From Bacillus sp. RO2 (GTDB lineage Bacteria; Bacillota; Bacilli; Bacillales; Bacillaceae_I), in contig NZ_JAAXCU010000026.1 in the NCBI RefSeq assembly GCF_012911845.1, positions 30,026 through 94,025 on the forward strand: DNA of 64,000 nt. The letters run 5' to 3'. Numbering within the stretch: the stretch's first letter is position 1; every line of letters starts with the position of its first letter. The notes below the pieces were generated by a model that saw only the letters and a list, made by a program, of their open reading frames with translations, ran no database searches and was not told the DNA's origin. Positions 53,533-62,329 of this stretch are shown here, piece by piece. The position numbers and the translations under genes are program-made.

Positions 53533-54411
53533 ATGGAGCTGAATTGGTTAAAAACATTTGTTACTGCTGCAGAACATAGTAATTTCAGAAAAGCATCAGA
53601 ATTATTGTATATTTCACAACCAACAGTGACTGTACATATCAAGCAATTGGAAAAGGAAGTCGGGATAGAACTGTTTGTTCGAGATGGTAGAAGAGTGATG
53701 TTAACAGAGGCAGGGAGAAGTTACTTAAAACATGCAAAAACGTTACTAGCTCTTTATGAAGAAGGAATTTCGGAGTTACATTCCATTCAGCAGGGGTTCA
53801 CATCACAACTCACCATAGGAATTTCGCCATTAATTGCAGATACGATTTTGCCTTTTGTGCTTAAACAATTTATTCAGTCCCATCCTACAATAGAAATATC
53901 TGTTAAAATCATAGAATCAATTAAAATTGAACATGCTGTGGAATTGGAGGAAGTGGATATCGGTTTATCATGTCTGCCTAACCGAAAAACAGACCTGAAA
54001 TGCCACTCCTTATATGATGATCCCCTAGTTTTGGTTGTGCCTCACGATGGCTTTGATTTAGAGACAGGATCTCCACTCGAAGAAGAGGAGATCTTTGGCC
54101 ACTATACCTTATTGACCCACAATCACCCTGGGTATTGGTACGAACTTTGTCAGCAGATTAAGGCAAAGTATCCTCTTACAAAAATGATGAAAGTGTCCCA
54201 AACTCATATTACTAAGCGGTTCATTATAGAGGGGTTAGGGGTGTCTATTTTACCTAAATCCACTGTTAGGCGTGAACTTTTAGAAGGAAGGCTACTTGAA
54301 GTAGATTGCCGGTCGATAAATCTACCAGATGCCAAAGCATATGCACTGATGAAATATGAACATTCATTACAAAATGAGTTTTTAAGATTTATATCACAAT
54401 ACAGAATTTGA
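53533..54411 (+). CDS. citR: LysR-family transcriptional regulator CitR-like
   Basis: 292 residues. N-terminal winged helix 'MELNWLKTFVTAAEHSNFRKASELLYISQPTV' then the C-terminal effector domain of periplasmic-binding type. In B. subtilis CitR represses the adjacent citA, and the same divergent pair is seen here. GAAGGAGGGATCC precedes the ATG. Ligand unknown. The gene is closed by its own terminator. Confidence 0.85.
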   Translation: MELNWLKTFVTAAEHSNFRKASELLYISQPTVTVHIKQLEKEVGIELFVRDGRRVMLTEAGRSYLKHAKTLLALYEEGISELHSIQQGFTSQLTIGISPLIADTILPFVLKQFIQSHPTIEISVKIIESIKIEHAVELEEVDIGLSCLPNRKTDLKCHSLYDDPLVLVVPHDGFDLETGSPLEEEEIFGHYTLLTHNHPGYWYELCQQIKAKYPLTKMMKVSQTHITKRFIIEGLGVSILPKSTVRRELLEGRLLEVDCRSINLPDAKAYALMKYEHSLQNEFLRFISQYRI

Positions 54412-54423
54412 TAGTAAGTAAAT

Positions 54424-54461
54424 GAAAACATTTCTCCCACAAAAAGGAGAAATGTTTTTTC
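54424..54461 (+). terminator. Intrinsic terminator of citR
   Basis: AAAACATTTCTCC pairs with GGAGAAATGTTTT, followed by TTCTTTT. Confidence 0.85.
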
Positions 54462-54596
54462 TTTTGCCTCTACTTGTCAACAAATCTATAAAAATCGGTA
54501 TTTTCTTTCTATCTACTTTATATAGTAATAGTAGTGGGACGAATATACATTACTATACATCAAGACAAAATAGATAAAGGGCAGGAGGGAATAGAT

Positions 54597-55427
54597 TTGC
54601 TTCACATTGTTGCCTGTATAAAGCAAGTACCAGATACAAAAGTAATTAAGATGAATCCAAAAACGAACACGATGGACCGTGCAAGTGCCCCGGCGATATT
54701 AAATCCTTACGATGCCCACGCGGTAGAAGAGGCTGTACGCCTGAAAAACAAATATGGAGGAACTGTATCGGTCGTTACAATGGGACCACCACCAGCGGTA
54801 AAAGCTATTAGGAAATGCATCGAAATTGGGGCCGACGAGGGATATATGATTTCAGACAGGGCTTTTGCCGGAGCGGACACCCTAGCAACCAGTTATGCAT
54901 TAACAAAGGCAATCAATAAAATTAGTGAAATTAAGCCGATCGATTTAATCATCTGCGGAAAAATGACCATTGATGGTGATACAGGACAAGTTGGGCCCGG
55001 TATTGCCCGGCGTCTTGATATACCACCATTGACTTCTGTTAATAAAGTCGTCGAAATCCAAAAAGATGATGCATATATGGTGGTTCGTAGGAAACTAGAA
55101 GATGGATACGAGGTAGTACAAACTACGTTGCCATGTTTACTTTCGGTAGAAAAAGAGATAAACGAGGTACCCTATTCTTCTTTTCCAAACATGTTAAAAG
55201 CTGCCCGATACCAACCTGTAATTTGGTCGGTCAATGACCTGGAGGATATTGACCGGAAACAGTTAGGGTTAAAGGGCTCTCCAACCATTGTTGCAAAAGT
55301 TTGGGCTCCTCCTAAACCAGAGGGTGGAAAGTTACTTGAGGGCAACTCGGACGAACAGGTGCAACAATTGCTTTCCGTAGTGTTGGAAAAGAAAGAGTTG
55401 TTTGCAGAAATGAGGGGATTGAAGTGA
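54597..55427 (+). CDS. fixA: Electron transfer flavoprotein beta subunit, FixA type
   Basis: 276 residues, AANH-like fold. 'IVACIKQVPDTKVIKMNPKTNTM' at the N-terminus, 'NPYDAHAVEEAVRLK', 'GADEGYMISD', and 'DGDTGQVGPGIARRL' are ETF-beta/FixA signatures. The start is TTG 54597, with AGGAGG eight bases upstream; a GTG at 54534 would add 21 non-family residues. First gene of fixABCX. Together with FixB it binds FAD (and AMP or second FAD) and delivers electrons to FixC. Confidence 0.9.
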   Translation: MLHIVACIKQVPDTKVIKMNPKTNTMDRASAPAILNPYDAHAVEEAVRLKNKYGGTVSVVTMGPPPAVKAIRKCIEIGADEGYMISDRAFAGADTLATSYALTKAINKISEIKPIDLIICGKMTIDGDTGQVGPGIARRLDIPPLTSVNKVVEIQKDDAYMVVRRKLEDGYEVVQTTLPCLLSVEKEINEVPYSSFPNMLKAARYQPVIWSVNDLEDIDRKQLGLKGSPTIVAKVWAPPKPEGGKLLEGNSDEQVQQLLSVVLEKKELFAEMRGLK

Positions 55428-56446
55428 ATTTTGAGGATTATAGTGGGGTCTGGGTTTTTATTGAAGAAAACGAAGGGAAGATTGCACCGGTTTCTTTGGA
55501 ACTGCTTGGAGCCGGGCGAACGCTTGCAGACAAACGAGGAGTGGAGCTTGCTGGAATAATCATTGGTGAAAATGTCACAGGACTTGCAGGTGCAATTTTT
55601 GAATATGGAGCAGACAAGGTTTATGTTTATGATCAACCGATCTTCCAATTGTATCGTACGGAATCTTATATGAAAGCACTTCTGCATTGCAGTGAAAAGT
55701 ACAAGCCGGAAATTATTCTTTACGGGGCCACTTCAACTGGTAAAGACCTTGCTAGTGCTGTTGCGACGGATCTTCCAACAGGCTTAACTGCTGACACAAC
55801 CGAACTGGATGTAGAAGAAGATACGGGATTACTTTTGGCAAGTCGCCCGGCATTCGGCGGGAATATCATGGCGACCATCCTCTGTAAAAAGTACCGTCCG
55901 CAAATGGCTACTGTCCGTCCGAAAGTAATGAAAGCGCTCCAACCTGAGAAGGGTCGTACGGGGCAGTTAATTGCAGAGACAATTGATATTAAAGAAGACG
56001 ATATGCGTACAAAAGTATTAAAGATTGTCAGGGAAACCACCAAAAAGATACGAATCGATGAAGCGGACATAGTCGTCGCTGGCGGAAAAGGTCTTGGAAG
56101 TGAACAAGGTTTTGAACTTGTCCATCAACTTGCAAAAACGCTTGGAGGAGTGGTTGGAGCAAGCCGGGATGTAGTCGAAGCCGGCTGGGTAGAGCACCAT
56201 CATCAGGTCGGGCAGACAGGGGTAACGGTAACACCAAAGATTTATTTTGCGATAGGTATCTCAGGGGCAATCCAGCATATTGTGGGAATGAAGAATTCAG
56301 GTTTGATTATCGCCATTAATAAAGACCCGGATGCGGCCATTTTCAATTCCTGCCATTATGGGATAGTCGGAGATGCGTTTGAACTTGTCCCATTGCTTGT
56401 AAAGGAATTCCATAAAGCTTTACATGGAGAGGAGGTAGAGGTTTAA
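55424..56446 (+). CDS. fixB: Electron transfer flavoprotein alpha subunit, FixB type
   Basis: 340 residues. N-terminal ETF domain, then a C-terminal FAD-binding domain with 'GGKGLGSEQGFELVHQLAKT', 'VGASRDVVEAGWVEHHHQVG', 'TPKIYFAIGISGAIQH' and 'INKDPDAAIFNSCHYGIVGD'. GTG 55424 overlaps the fixA stop by four bases, with GAGGGGA upstream. Partner of FixA. It overlaps fixC by one base (TAATG). Confidence 0.92.
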   Translation: MNFEDYSGVWVFIEENEGKIAPVSLELLGAGRTLADKRGVELAGIIIGENVTGLAGAIFEYGADKVYVYDQPIFQLYRTESYMKALLHCSEKYKPEIILYGATSTGKDLASAVATDLPTGLTADTTELDVEEDTGLLLASRPAFGGNIMATILCKKYRPQMATVRPKVMKALQPEKGRTGQLIAETIDIKEDDMRTKVLKIVRETTKKIRIDEADIVVAGGKGLGSEQGFELVHQLAKTLGGVVGASRDVVEAGWVEHHHQVGQTGVTVTPKIYFAIGISGAIQHIVGMKNSGLIIAINKDPDAAIFNSCHYGIVGDAFELVPLLVKEFHKALHGEEVEV

Positions 56447-57741
56447 TGCCTGAAAAGTTTGATTGTATCGTGGTTGGTGCAGGTCCTGCGGGTATCTCTT
56501 GTGCATATGAACTTGCCAAGGGCGGTGCGAATGTTCTTTTGTTGGAAAGAGGGGAATACCCAGGATCTAAAAATGTAATGGGCGGAGTGTTATACAGAAA
56601 GATGATGGAGGATATAATTCCTGATTTTCATAAAGAAGCCCCGCTTGAAAGGCCCATTGTCGAGCAACGCTTCATGATGATGGACAAGGAATCAGCCGTT
56701 ACATTCGGCTATAAAGGCCTGGAGTGGGCACAGGAACCTTATAATAATTTCACCGTCCTAAGGGCGAAGTTTGATCAATGGTTTGCAGGGAAAGCGGTGG
56801 AACAGGGAGCATTACTTGTCAATGAAACGGTCGTTTTGGAATGTATCGTGGAAAACGGAAAAGTGGTCGGGGTAAGGACGGATAGGCCTGACGGTGAAGT
56901 TTATGCAGATGTAGTGGTCCTTGCAGATGGCGTGAACTCCTTGCTCGGTAAATCGCTCGGTTTTCACAAGGAATACCGGCCAGATGAAGTGGCCCTTGCT
57001 ACGATGGAAATCATTAAGCTTGACAGTAAGGTAATTGAGGACCGTTTCAACCTGGAAAAAAACCAGGGTTGTACCATTGAGCTTTTGGGAGATGCAACGA
57101 AAGGGATTCTCGGAACAGGATTCCTATATACAAATAAAGATTCTCTAAGTATCGGGGTCGGAACACTTCTATCCGGATTAATCGAGCATAAAATAAGACC
57201 ATATGAGCTGTTGGAATATGTGAAAACACATCCAATGATTCGGCCGTATCTTGCAGGCGGGGAACCTGTCGAATACCTTGCTCACTTGATTCCTGAAGGT
57301 GGCTTAAAGTCAATGGGTCGTATCGTGGCAGACGGGGTATTAGTGGTAGGGGACGCGGCACAGCTCGTGAATGCCATCCACCGAGAGGGATCGAACCTTG
57401 CCATGACCTCAGGAAGGTTAGCAGCGTCGACTATTCTAGAAGCTATGTCGGTTGGGGATTTTTCCGAACGAACGCTGGATCAATACAGGGTCAACCTCAT
57501 GAAGAGCTTTGTTGGTCAGGATATGAAAAAATACAAGGATTCCACTCATCACTTTAATAAGTTTCCTCAATACTTTGATCAGTATATCCCAATGGTCAAC
57601 CGTGCTGCCAGCCAGATGTTTACAGTTGATGGTAAGTCCAAGTGGGAGAAACAGAAGAAGATTTGGAAGGATCTTGGCTCTCCAAAAGAGAAACTCAAAT
57701 TAGCCCGAGATGCATACCGGGCATGGAAGGTGATGAAGTAA
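56446..57741 (+). CDS. fixC: FixC-type flavoprotein:quinone oxidoreductase
   Basis: 431 residues. FAD-binding 'DCIVVGAGPAGISCAYELAK' at residue 5 onward, 'LLERGEYPGSKNVMGGVLYR', and 'GVLVVGDAAQLVNAIHREG'. Homologous to ETF-ubiquinone oxidoreductase but without its own iron-sulfur domain, which FixX supplies. It should receive electrons from FixAB and pass them to the quinone pool and FixX. One-base overlaps on both sides imply translational coupling. The fix genes look somewhat GC-richer than their neighbours by eye. Confidence 0.92.
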   Translation: MPEKFDCIVVGAGPAGISCAYELAKGGANVLLLERGEYPGSKNVMGGVLYRKMMEDIIPDFHKEAPLERPIVEQRFMMMDKESAVTFGYKGLEWAQEPYNNFTVLRAKFDQWFAGKAVEQGALLVNETVVLECIVENGKVVGVRTDRPDGEVYADVVVLADGVNSLLGKSLGFHKEYRPDEVALATMEIIKLDSKVIEDRFNLEKNQGCTIELLGDATKGILGTGFLYTNKDSLSIGVGTLLSGLIEHKIRPYELLEYVKTHPMIRPYLAGGEPVEYLAHLIPEGGLKSMGRIVADGVLVVGDAAQLVNAIHREGSNLAMTSGRLAASTILEAMSVGDFSERTLDQYRVNLMKSFVGQDMKKYKDSTHHFNKFPQYFDQYIPMVNRAASQMFTVDGKSKWEKQKKIWKDLGSPKEKLKLARDAYRAWKVMK

Positions 57742-58037
57742 TGAGTGAACAGAAAAAGGGTCAGTCTATCGAAGAAAAACAATACCTGGTTCGCTTTAAT
57801 GCTGACACCAAATCACATTTGACGGTCATGGATGAAGATATTTGTTTAACAAAATGTCCCGATAAGATCTGTACGATCTTTTGCCCAGCGGAAATTTACA
57901 AATGGGAAAACATTAGGATGCATGTAGGTTATGAGGGTTGTCATGAGTGTGGAAGCTGCCGAATTGGTTGTCCCCATCAAAATATTAAATGGGAGTATCC
58001 AAAAGGCGGTCATGGAATTGTGTTCCGTCTAGCTTAG
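57741..58037 (+). CDS. fixX: FixX ferredoxin-like protein
   Basis: 98 residues with two Cys groups: 'CLTKCPDKICTIFCP' and 'CHECGSCRIGCPH'. This is the pattern of FixX/ETF-QO C-terminal domains that bind a [4Fe-4S] cluster (possibly two sites). ATG 57741 overlaps the fixC stop. It closes the fixABCX operon and is followed by a terminator. Confidence 0.92.
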   Translation: MSEQKKGQSIEEKQYLVRFNADTKSHLTVMDEDICLTKCPDKICTIFCPAEIYKWENIRMHVGYEGCHECGSCRIGCPHQNIKWEYPKGGHGIVFRLA

Positions 58038-58069
58038 GAGTCTATCGCATTAGCGGTGGGCTTTTTTTG
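58038..58069 (+). terminator. Terminator of fixABCX
   Basis: AGTCTATCGC-ATTA-GCGGTGGGCT (with G-T pairs) followed by TTTTTTGATT. Confidence 0.75.
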
Positions 58070-58134
58070 ATTGTAGAGGGGAGAGGGTTTAAAAAAAGGT
58101 GGCATCATATGTATATTCTTTCACAAACATCTGC

Positions 58135-58166
58135 AAAAAGAAAAACATGGCGTTTTTCTTTTTTTA
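58135..58166 (-). terminator. A/T-rich terminator of the 58.2-58.5 kb gene
   Basis: AAAAAGAAAAAC pairs with GTTTTTCTTTTT around GCCAT; near-symmetric, so it may also stop rightward transcripts. Confidence 0.65.
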
Positions 58167-58178
58167 CACTTTTCTACC

Positions 58179-58517
58179 TTAACCAGCGATTGTATAAAGC
58201 TGCCCGTCACTTGCAATTCGTTCCACTTCTGAAGTGTAATCAATAGCCTCATCAATGGATAAGAAGAAGGAAGAAACATATAGGGGATGCTTATAGTCAA
58301 ATCCTCCACCTATTTCTGCAGGGAACACAACTACTTGCCAATGGTAATAATCTTCTCCCGTCCCCATTGCTCTGCCTTCAAGCGCAATCAACCAGTGGCT
58401 GTAATTATCACAGCACTCAAAGTCCGTCACTTTTTCTAAAAAAATCACAAGATCATCCTTATTAATTGGAACCAAAGACTTTGGGTAAAATTCTCCGTAA
58501 TTAGGAGCTTCTCTCAT
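58179..58517 (-). CDS. Hypothetical protein, 112 residues
   Basis: Small soluble protein with 'CCDNYSHWLIALEGRAMGTG' and 'YYHWQVVVFPAEIGGGFDYK'. No family is recognised. ATG 58517 (MREAP) has AGGAGAG six bases upstream; an ATG two codons earlier abuts the site. Converges with fixABCX; both have terminators. Function unknown. Confidence 0.65.
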   Translation of the reverse strand: MREAPNYGEFYPKSLVPINKDDLVIFLEKVTDFECCDNYSHWLIALEGRAMGTGEDYYHWQVVVFPAEIGGGFDYKHPLYVSSFFLSIDEAIDYTSEVERIASDGQLYTIAG

Positions 58518-58716
58518 AAACATCTCTCCTTTACATGAAATATGGGTAAGTAGTAGTTGTATTATTATATGAGAGTGAACTTGAAATATTTTGTGTTTTT
58601 AGAAAATTTAATTTTATTTCTCGTTAAAGGTTGTATAATAGATAGATGGAATACCATATGGAGTGAAATGGCCCAAGTGAGAAAGAACAGTCTTTAATAG
58701 AAATGGAGTGATTGTG

Positions 58717-59622
58717 TTGAACCAAACGGAAATGTTAACAGAAATTCAACAGCTCGAGAAGGAAATCCTTGAAAAGAAAAAGCAGTTAGCTGTAATGAAA
58801 CGCAACATAGAAAAAGAGAAAGTCGATCAATATGTCTTCTCATCTTTTCAAAATGGTAGGGTTAGCTTGGCAGAGTTGTTTGAGGATAAAAATGAATTAT
58901 TCGTGGTCCACAACATGGGGAAGAGCTGTTCCTATTGCACGATGTGGGCAGATGGATTTAATAGTGTATACCACCATATCCGCAGGAAAGCTGCGTTTGT
59001 TGTATCAACCCCAGATACACCAGAAGTTCAAGAGAATTTTGCAGCAGAGAGAAGTTGGATTTTCCCGGTTGTATCCACAATAGACACAACTTTTAAAGAA
59101 GACATGGGATTTGTGGTGAATGGTGGCTATTATCCTGGGGTTACCGTTTTTACAAAAGATGATAAGGGAGATATATACCGTCATTCAAGCGCGTTTTTCG
59201 GACCCGGAGATGATTTTTGTTCGGTATGGCCATTATTCGATCTACTTCCTTCCGGATATGAAGATTATAAACCAAGTAAGAAAATCAATGACCGTTCCCC
59301 TTATCAATTGACAAATAACATAGCAATACAAGTGAAAGATTATGAGAATGCCATTGAATTTTATCATCAAATCCTTGGGATGAAACCAGAAAAAAGTACA
59401 GATTCTGAAACACTATTTACTATGAATAGTACAAATTTGTATGTAGAGAATCATAATAAGCGTAATGATCCATCCGTTTTTTTCGAATTCGCTGTTGAAA
59501 ACATGGAAAACGCTAAAAAAGTCTTAATCGCAAATAACTGCATCATTACCAAGGAGTTTAACGAGAAGAGTGTGATGGTAAGTGATCCTTACGGATTAAA
59601 ATTCCATCTATTTCAAGTGTAA
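58717..59622 (+). CDS. DUF899 (thioredoxin-like) domain fused to a VOC/glyoxalase domain
   Basis: 301 residues. A coiled N-terminal helix (about 1-40) leads to a DUF899/AhpC-like domain: 'SLAELFEDKNELFVVHNMGKSC' then 'CTMWADGFN' with the CxxC-like Cys pair (SCSYC) and 'PGDDFCSVWPLFDLLP'. From about residue 205 a VOC domain follows: 'NNIAIQVKDYENAIEFYHQI' to 'VSDPYGLKFHLFQV'. The fusion suggests a redox or detoxification enzyme acting on one ligand. TTG 58717 has GGAGTG at good spacing; GTG 58714 and 58708 are alternatives. It stands alone with its own terminator. Confidence 0.75.
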   Translation: MNQTEMLTEIQQLEKEILEKKKQLAVMKRNIEKEKVDQYVFSSFQNGRVSLAELFEDKNELFVVHNMGKSCSYCTMWADGFNSVYHHIRRKAAFVVSTPDTPEVQENFAAERSWIFPVVSTIDTTFKEDMGFVVNGGYYPGVTVFTKDDKGDIYRHSSAFFGPGDDFCSVWPLFDLLPSGYEDYKPSKKINDRSPYQLTNNIAIQVKDYENAIEFYHQILGMKPEKSTDSETLFTMNSTNLYVENHNKRNDPSVFFEFAVENMENAKKVLIANNCIITKEFNEKSVMVSDPYGLKFHLFQV

Positions 59623-59632
59623 TGATTAAGTT

Positions 59633-59667
59633 GGAATCGCTTTTCTTTTTGAAAAGCGGTTCTTTTT
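59633..59667 (+). terminator. Intrinsic terminator of the DUF899-VOC gene
   Basis: GAATCGCTTTTC pairs with GAAAAGCGGTTC followed by TTTTT. Confidence 0.85.
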
Positions 59668-59718
59668 GATATACTGGGCTAAATATAGTAATAGTTTAGA
59701 AGGGAATTATATGCACCT

Positions 59719-60483
59719 ATGAAACTTGTATCGTGGAATGTAAATGGAATAAGAGCTTGTGTTAAAAAAGGGTTCATGGATTATTTTAATGAGATGGATG
59801 CGGACATTTTCTGTATTCAAGAAACGAAACTTCAAGAGGGGCAAATCGACCTAGATACACCAGGGTATCACCAATATTGGAACTATGCAATCAAAAAAGG
59901 ATATTCAGGCACAGCTGTTTTTACTAAAATGAAACCACTGCAAGTGCGCTATGGATTGGATTTTGAAAAGGCGGAAGAGCGCGAACCGGAAGGAAGAGTA
60001 CTTACACTTGAATATGAGGATTTTTTCTTAGTGAACGTGTACACCCCAAACTCTCAGCGAGATTTGGCCAGACTTCCATTGAGACTGGATTGGGAGGACC
60101 GCTTCTTAGCTTACATAAAAATGCTAGATCAGGAGAAGGCCGTTATTTTATGCGGGGACCTGAACGTAGCACACATGGAAATTGACTTAAAAAATCCTAA
60201 ATCTAACCGCAACAATTCTGGCTTTACAGAAGAAGAAAGACGAAAGATGACTAGATTACTAGGAGAAGGATTTACCGATACATTCCGCCATTTTTATCCT
60301 GACCTAAAAGACAAATTCACATGGTGGTCGTATATGAATAAGGTCCGTGAGAGAAATATCGGTTGGCGCATTGATTATTTCATCGTTTCCGATAAGTTAA
60401 AGGATTCATTGAAGGACGCTGAAATACACTCTGATATTTTGGGAAGCGACCATTGCCCTGTGGTACTTGTATGGAATAAATAA
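59719..60483 (+). CDS. exoA: Exodeoxyribonuclease III / AP endonuclease ExoA
   Basis: 254 residues of the EEP superfamily. 'MKLVSWNVNGIRACVKKGF', 'ADIFCIQETKLQEGQ' (metal Glu), 'VNVYTPNSQRDLARL', 'CGDLNVAHMEIDL' and 'GWRIDYFIVS'...'GSDHCPVVL' are all present. It incises AP sites and trims 3' blocks in base excision repair. Length matches B. subtilis ExoA. The dat gene begins 20 bases after its stop, so both may share a transcript. Confidence 0.95.
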   Translation: MKLVSWNVNGIRACVKKGFMDYFNEMDADIFCIQETKLQEGQIDLDTPGYHQYWNYAIKKGYSGTAVFTKMKPLQVRYGLDFEKAEEREPEGRVLTLEYEDFFLVNVYTPNSQRDLARLPLRLDWEDRFLAYIKMLDQEKAVILCGDLNVAHMEIDLKNPKSNRNNSGFTEEERRKMTRLLGEGFTDTFRHFYPDLKDKFTWWSYMNKVRERNIGWRIDYFIVSDKLKDSLKDAEIHSDILGSDHCPVVLVWNK

Positions 60484-60503
60484 CACATTTGGAGGTACTG
60501 AAA

Positions 60504-61364
60504 ATGAAAGTATTGGTGAATGATGAGATTATCAACAGAAGTGAAGCAAAGGTGGACATTGAGGACAGAGGGTACCAGTTCGGCGACGGAGTATATGAGG
60601 TAGTTAATATATACGAGGGGATTCCTTTTACCCTAAAAGAACATATTGCAAGGTTGTATAGAAGTGCAAAGGAAATCGGTATTCAACTATCCGAGCAGCC
60701 AGAACAGCTTTGTAACAGGTTATTGGAACTTATTAAAGCAAATAACATGACAAATGGAGGACTCTACCTCCAAATTTCGAGAGGTGTCTCTAACAGAACA
60801 CACCATTATGAACTTACATTAACACCTCAACTGGTTGCATATCCACTTCCATATAAAAGTGTACAGGATGCTCAAACAAAAGGAGTGGAAGTAATAACTG
60901 CTCAAGACTTGCGCTGGCTTCGATGCGATATTAAAAGCCTAAACCTACTCTATAATATTATGGTTAAGCAAAAAGCAAATGAAGCGGGGGCTTTTGAGAC
61001 CATTCTTATTAGAGACGGAATGGTAACAGAAGGTTCATCTTCAAATATTTTCATCGTCAAGGACGGAATCCTCCAGACCCACCCAGCCAATAATTTGATT
61101 TTGAATGGGATTACGAGGACGAAGCTGTTAGAAATTATGGATGCGAATGGTTGGGACTATAAAATTCAACCATTCCAAAAAGAGGATTTGATGGAGGCAG
61201 ATGAAGTATTCCTTACTTCCACAACGAGCGAAGTCATGCCAATCATTAAAGTTGATGGCGTCACTTTTTCACAAGCAAAGCCTGGCCCATTTACACGCAA
61301 ATTCCAAACAGCTTTCCGCGAAGCAGTTAAATCCGAAACAAAAACGACCACAGAAAAAGCATAG
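60504..61364 (+). CDS. dat: D-amino-acid transaminase
   Basis: 286 residues, fold-type IV PLP enzyme. N-terminal 'DRGYQFGDGVYEVVNIYEG', PLP-Lys in 'RCDIKSLNLLYNIMVKQKA', and 'EGSSSNIFIVKDG' are the classical D-AAT features. It interconverts D-alanine/2-oxoglutarate and D-glutamate/pyruvate for peptidoglycan precursors. ATG 60504 has TTGGAGG upstream. It overlaps a terminator shared with the AraC gene on the other strand. Confidence 0.93.
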   Translation: MKVLVNDEIINRSEAKVDIEDRGYQFGDGVYEVVNIYEGIPFTLKEHIARLYRSAKEIGIQLSEQPEQLCNRLLELIKANNMTNGGLYLQISRGVSNRTHHYELTLTPQLVAYPLPYKSVQDAQTKGVEVITAQDLRWLRCDIKSLNLLYNIMVKQKANEAGAFETILIRDGMVTEGSSSNIFIVKDGILQTHPANNLILNGITRTKLLEIMDANGWDYKIQPFQKEDLMEADEVFLTSTTSEVMPIIKVDGVTFSQAKPGPFTRKFQTAFREAVKSETKTTTEKA

Positions 61365-61388
61365 AGTCCACTCTCTATGCTTTTTCTT
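61355..61388. terminator. Bidirectional terminator between dat and araC-type gene
   Basis: AAAAGCATAGAG and CTCTATGCTTTTT pair around TCCACT; T tracts on both strands. Confidence 0.85.
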
Positions 61389-62142
61389 AAGATTTCTTGA
61401 CTTGAGAAGGGGGTATCCCCATCCATTTTTTAAACATCCGATTGAAATATGACTGATCGCAATAACCTAAATGCTCCGCGATTTCCTTGATTGTCATTTT
61501 CGTTGTACTAATTAAATTCCAAGCATTATTGATTCGAGTTTGATGAAGATATTGGATAGGGGTGATACCTAATACCTCTTTAAACAAAACAGTTACATAA
61601 TTCGGAGTCACTTCAATTAAAGCGGCCAACTCTTCTATGGTAATGTTACGGCGATAATGGTTAAGAATATATTCTTGCATATCTCGTACTGAAGATTCTT
61701 TTACAGGAGAAGTATGCCATTCTGCTCTCTCCTGAGCAATCATGATTAAAAGCTCCAATAAAATATTTTGAGACAATTCCTCATGAAATAACCTTTTACT
61801 AAGCCACTGCTCATTTAAAAAGGTCAGTCGTTGTTCATAATAAGCAGACTTACGTGGTTTAAATAACACGATCTCATCTTTTATAAAGTTTTGGTAGGTC
61901 GTCTCACTTCTCTCAAAAACGACGGTGTATTTACGATGACCTTCAACTTTATCGTTTTTCCATGATCTAGTGCTTGTAGAAGGAATCAATAATAGATCTC
62001 CTTTTGTTAATTGCATCACTCTTTTTTCAACCTGATATTGAACTTTTCCTTCTGTTACATAAACTAGCGTGTCTAGACCTTTTGCTTTCTCCACATCCCA
62101 ATGTGGGGAAATATCGTAGAAAACCCCATGAATAACGGGCAT
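61387..62142 (-). CDS. AraC-family transcriptional regulator
   Basis: 251 residues. An N-terminal cupin-like ligand domain ('YVTEGKVQYQVEKRVMQL', 'GDLLLIPSTS') precedes two C-terminal helix-turn-helix units: 'ITIEELAALIEVTPNYVTVLFKEV' region and 'TTKMTIKEIAEHLGYCDQSY' with 'FNRMFKKWMGIPPSQVKK'. Typical of sugar-responsive regulators. ATG 62142 has GGAGAGA upstream. It is divergent from a glycoamylase-like gene, which is its likely target. Confidence 0.88.
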   Translation of the reverse strand: MPVIHGVFYDISPHWDVEKAKGLDTLVYVTEGKVQYQVEKRVMQLTKGDLLLIPSTSTRSWKNDKVEGHRKYTVVFERSETTYQNFIKDEIVLFKPRKSAYYEQRLTFLNEQWLSKRLFHEELSQNILLELLIMIAQERAEWHTSPVKESSVRDMQEYILNHYRRNITIEELAALIEVTPNYVTVLFKEVLGITPIQYLHQTRINNAWNLISTTKMTIKEIAEHLGYCDQSYFNRMFKKWMGIPPSQVKKS

Positions 62143-62329
62143 CACACTCTCTCCATTCTTTTTAAATCGATGAATTATACAACAAGTAAAGTTTTATCTA
62201 TTTTCACAGTACAAGAAATTTTGTATGATAATTATATCATTTTCAGTAAAATATTGAATTGCATTACTATAATAAAAGCATGAAATATACAAGTTTCTTC
62301 CCATATAATGGATGAAAGGGGCAAAAGGG

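Noticed and set aside
54534..54596. Upstream GTG extension of fixA
   Set aside because: Adds 21 residues unlike FixA; the TTG at 54597 has a proper AGGAGG site and gives the family N-terminus.
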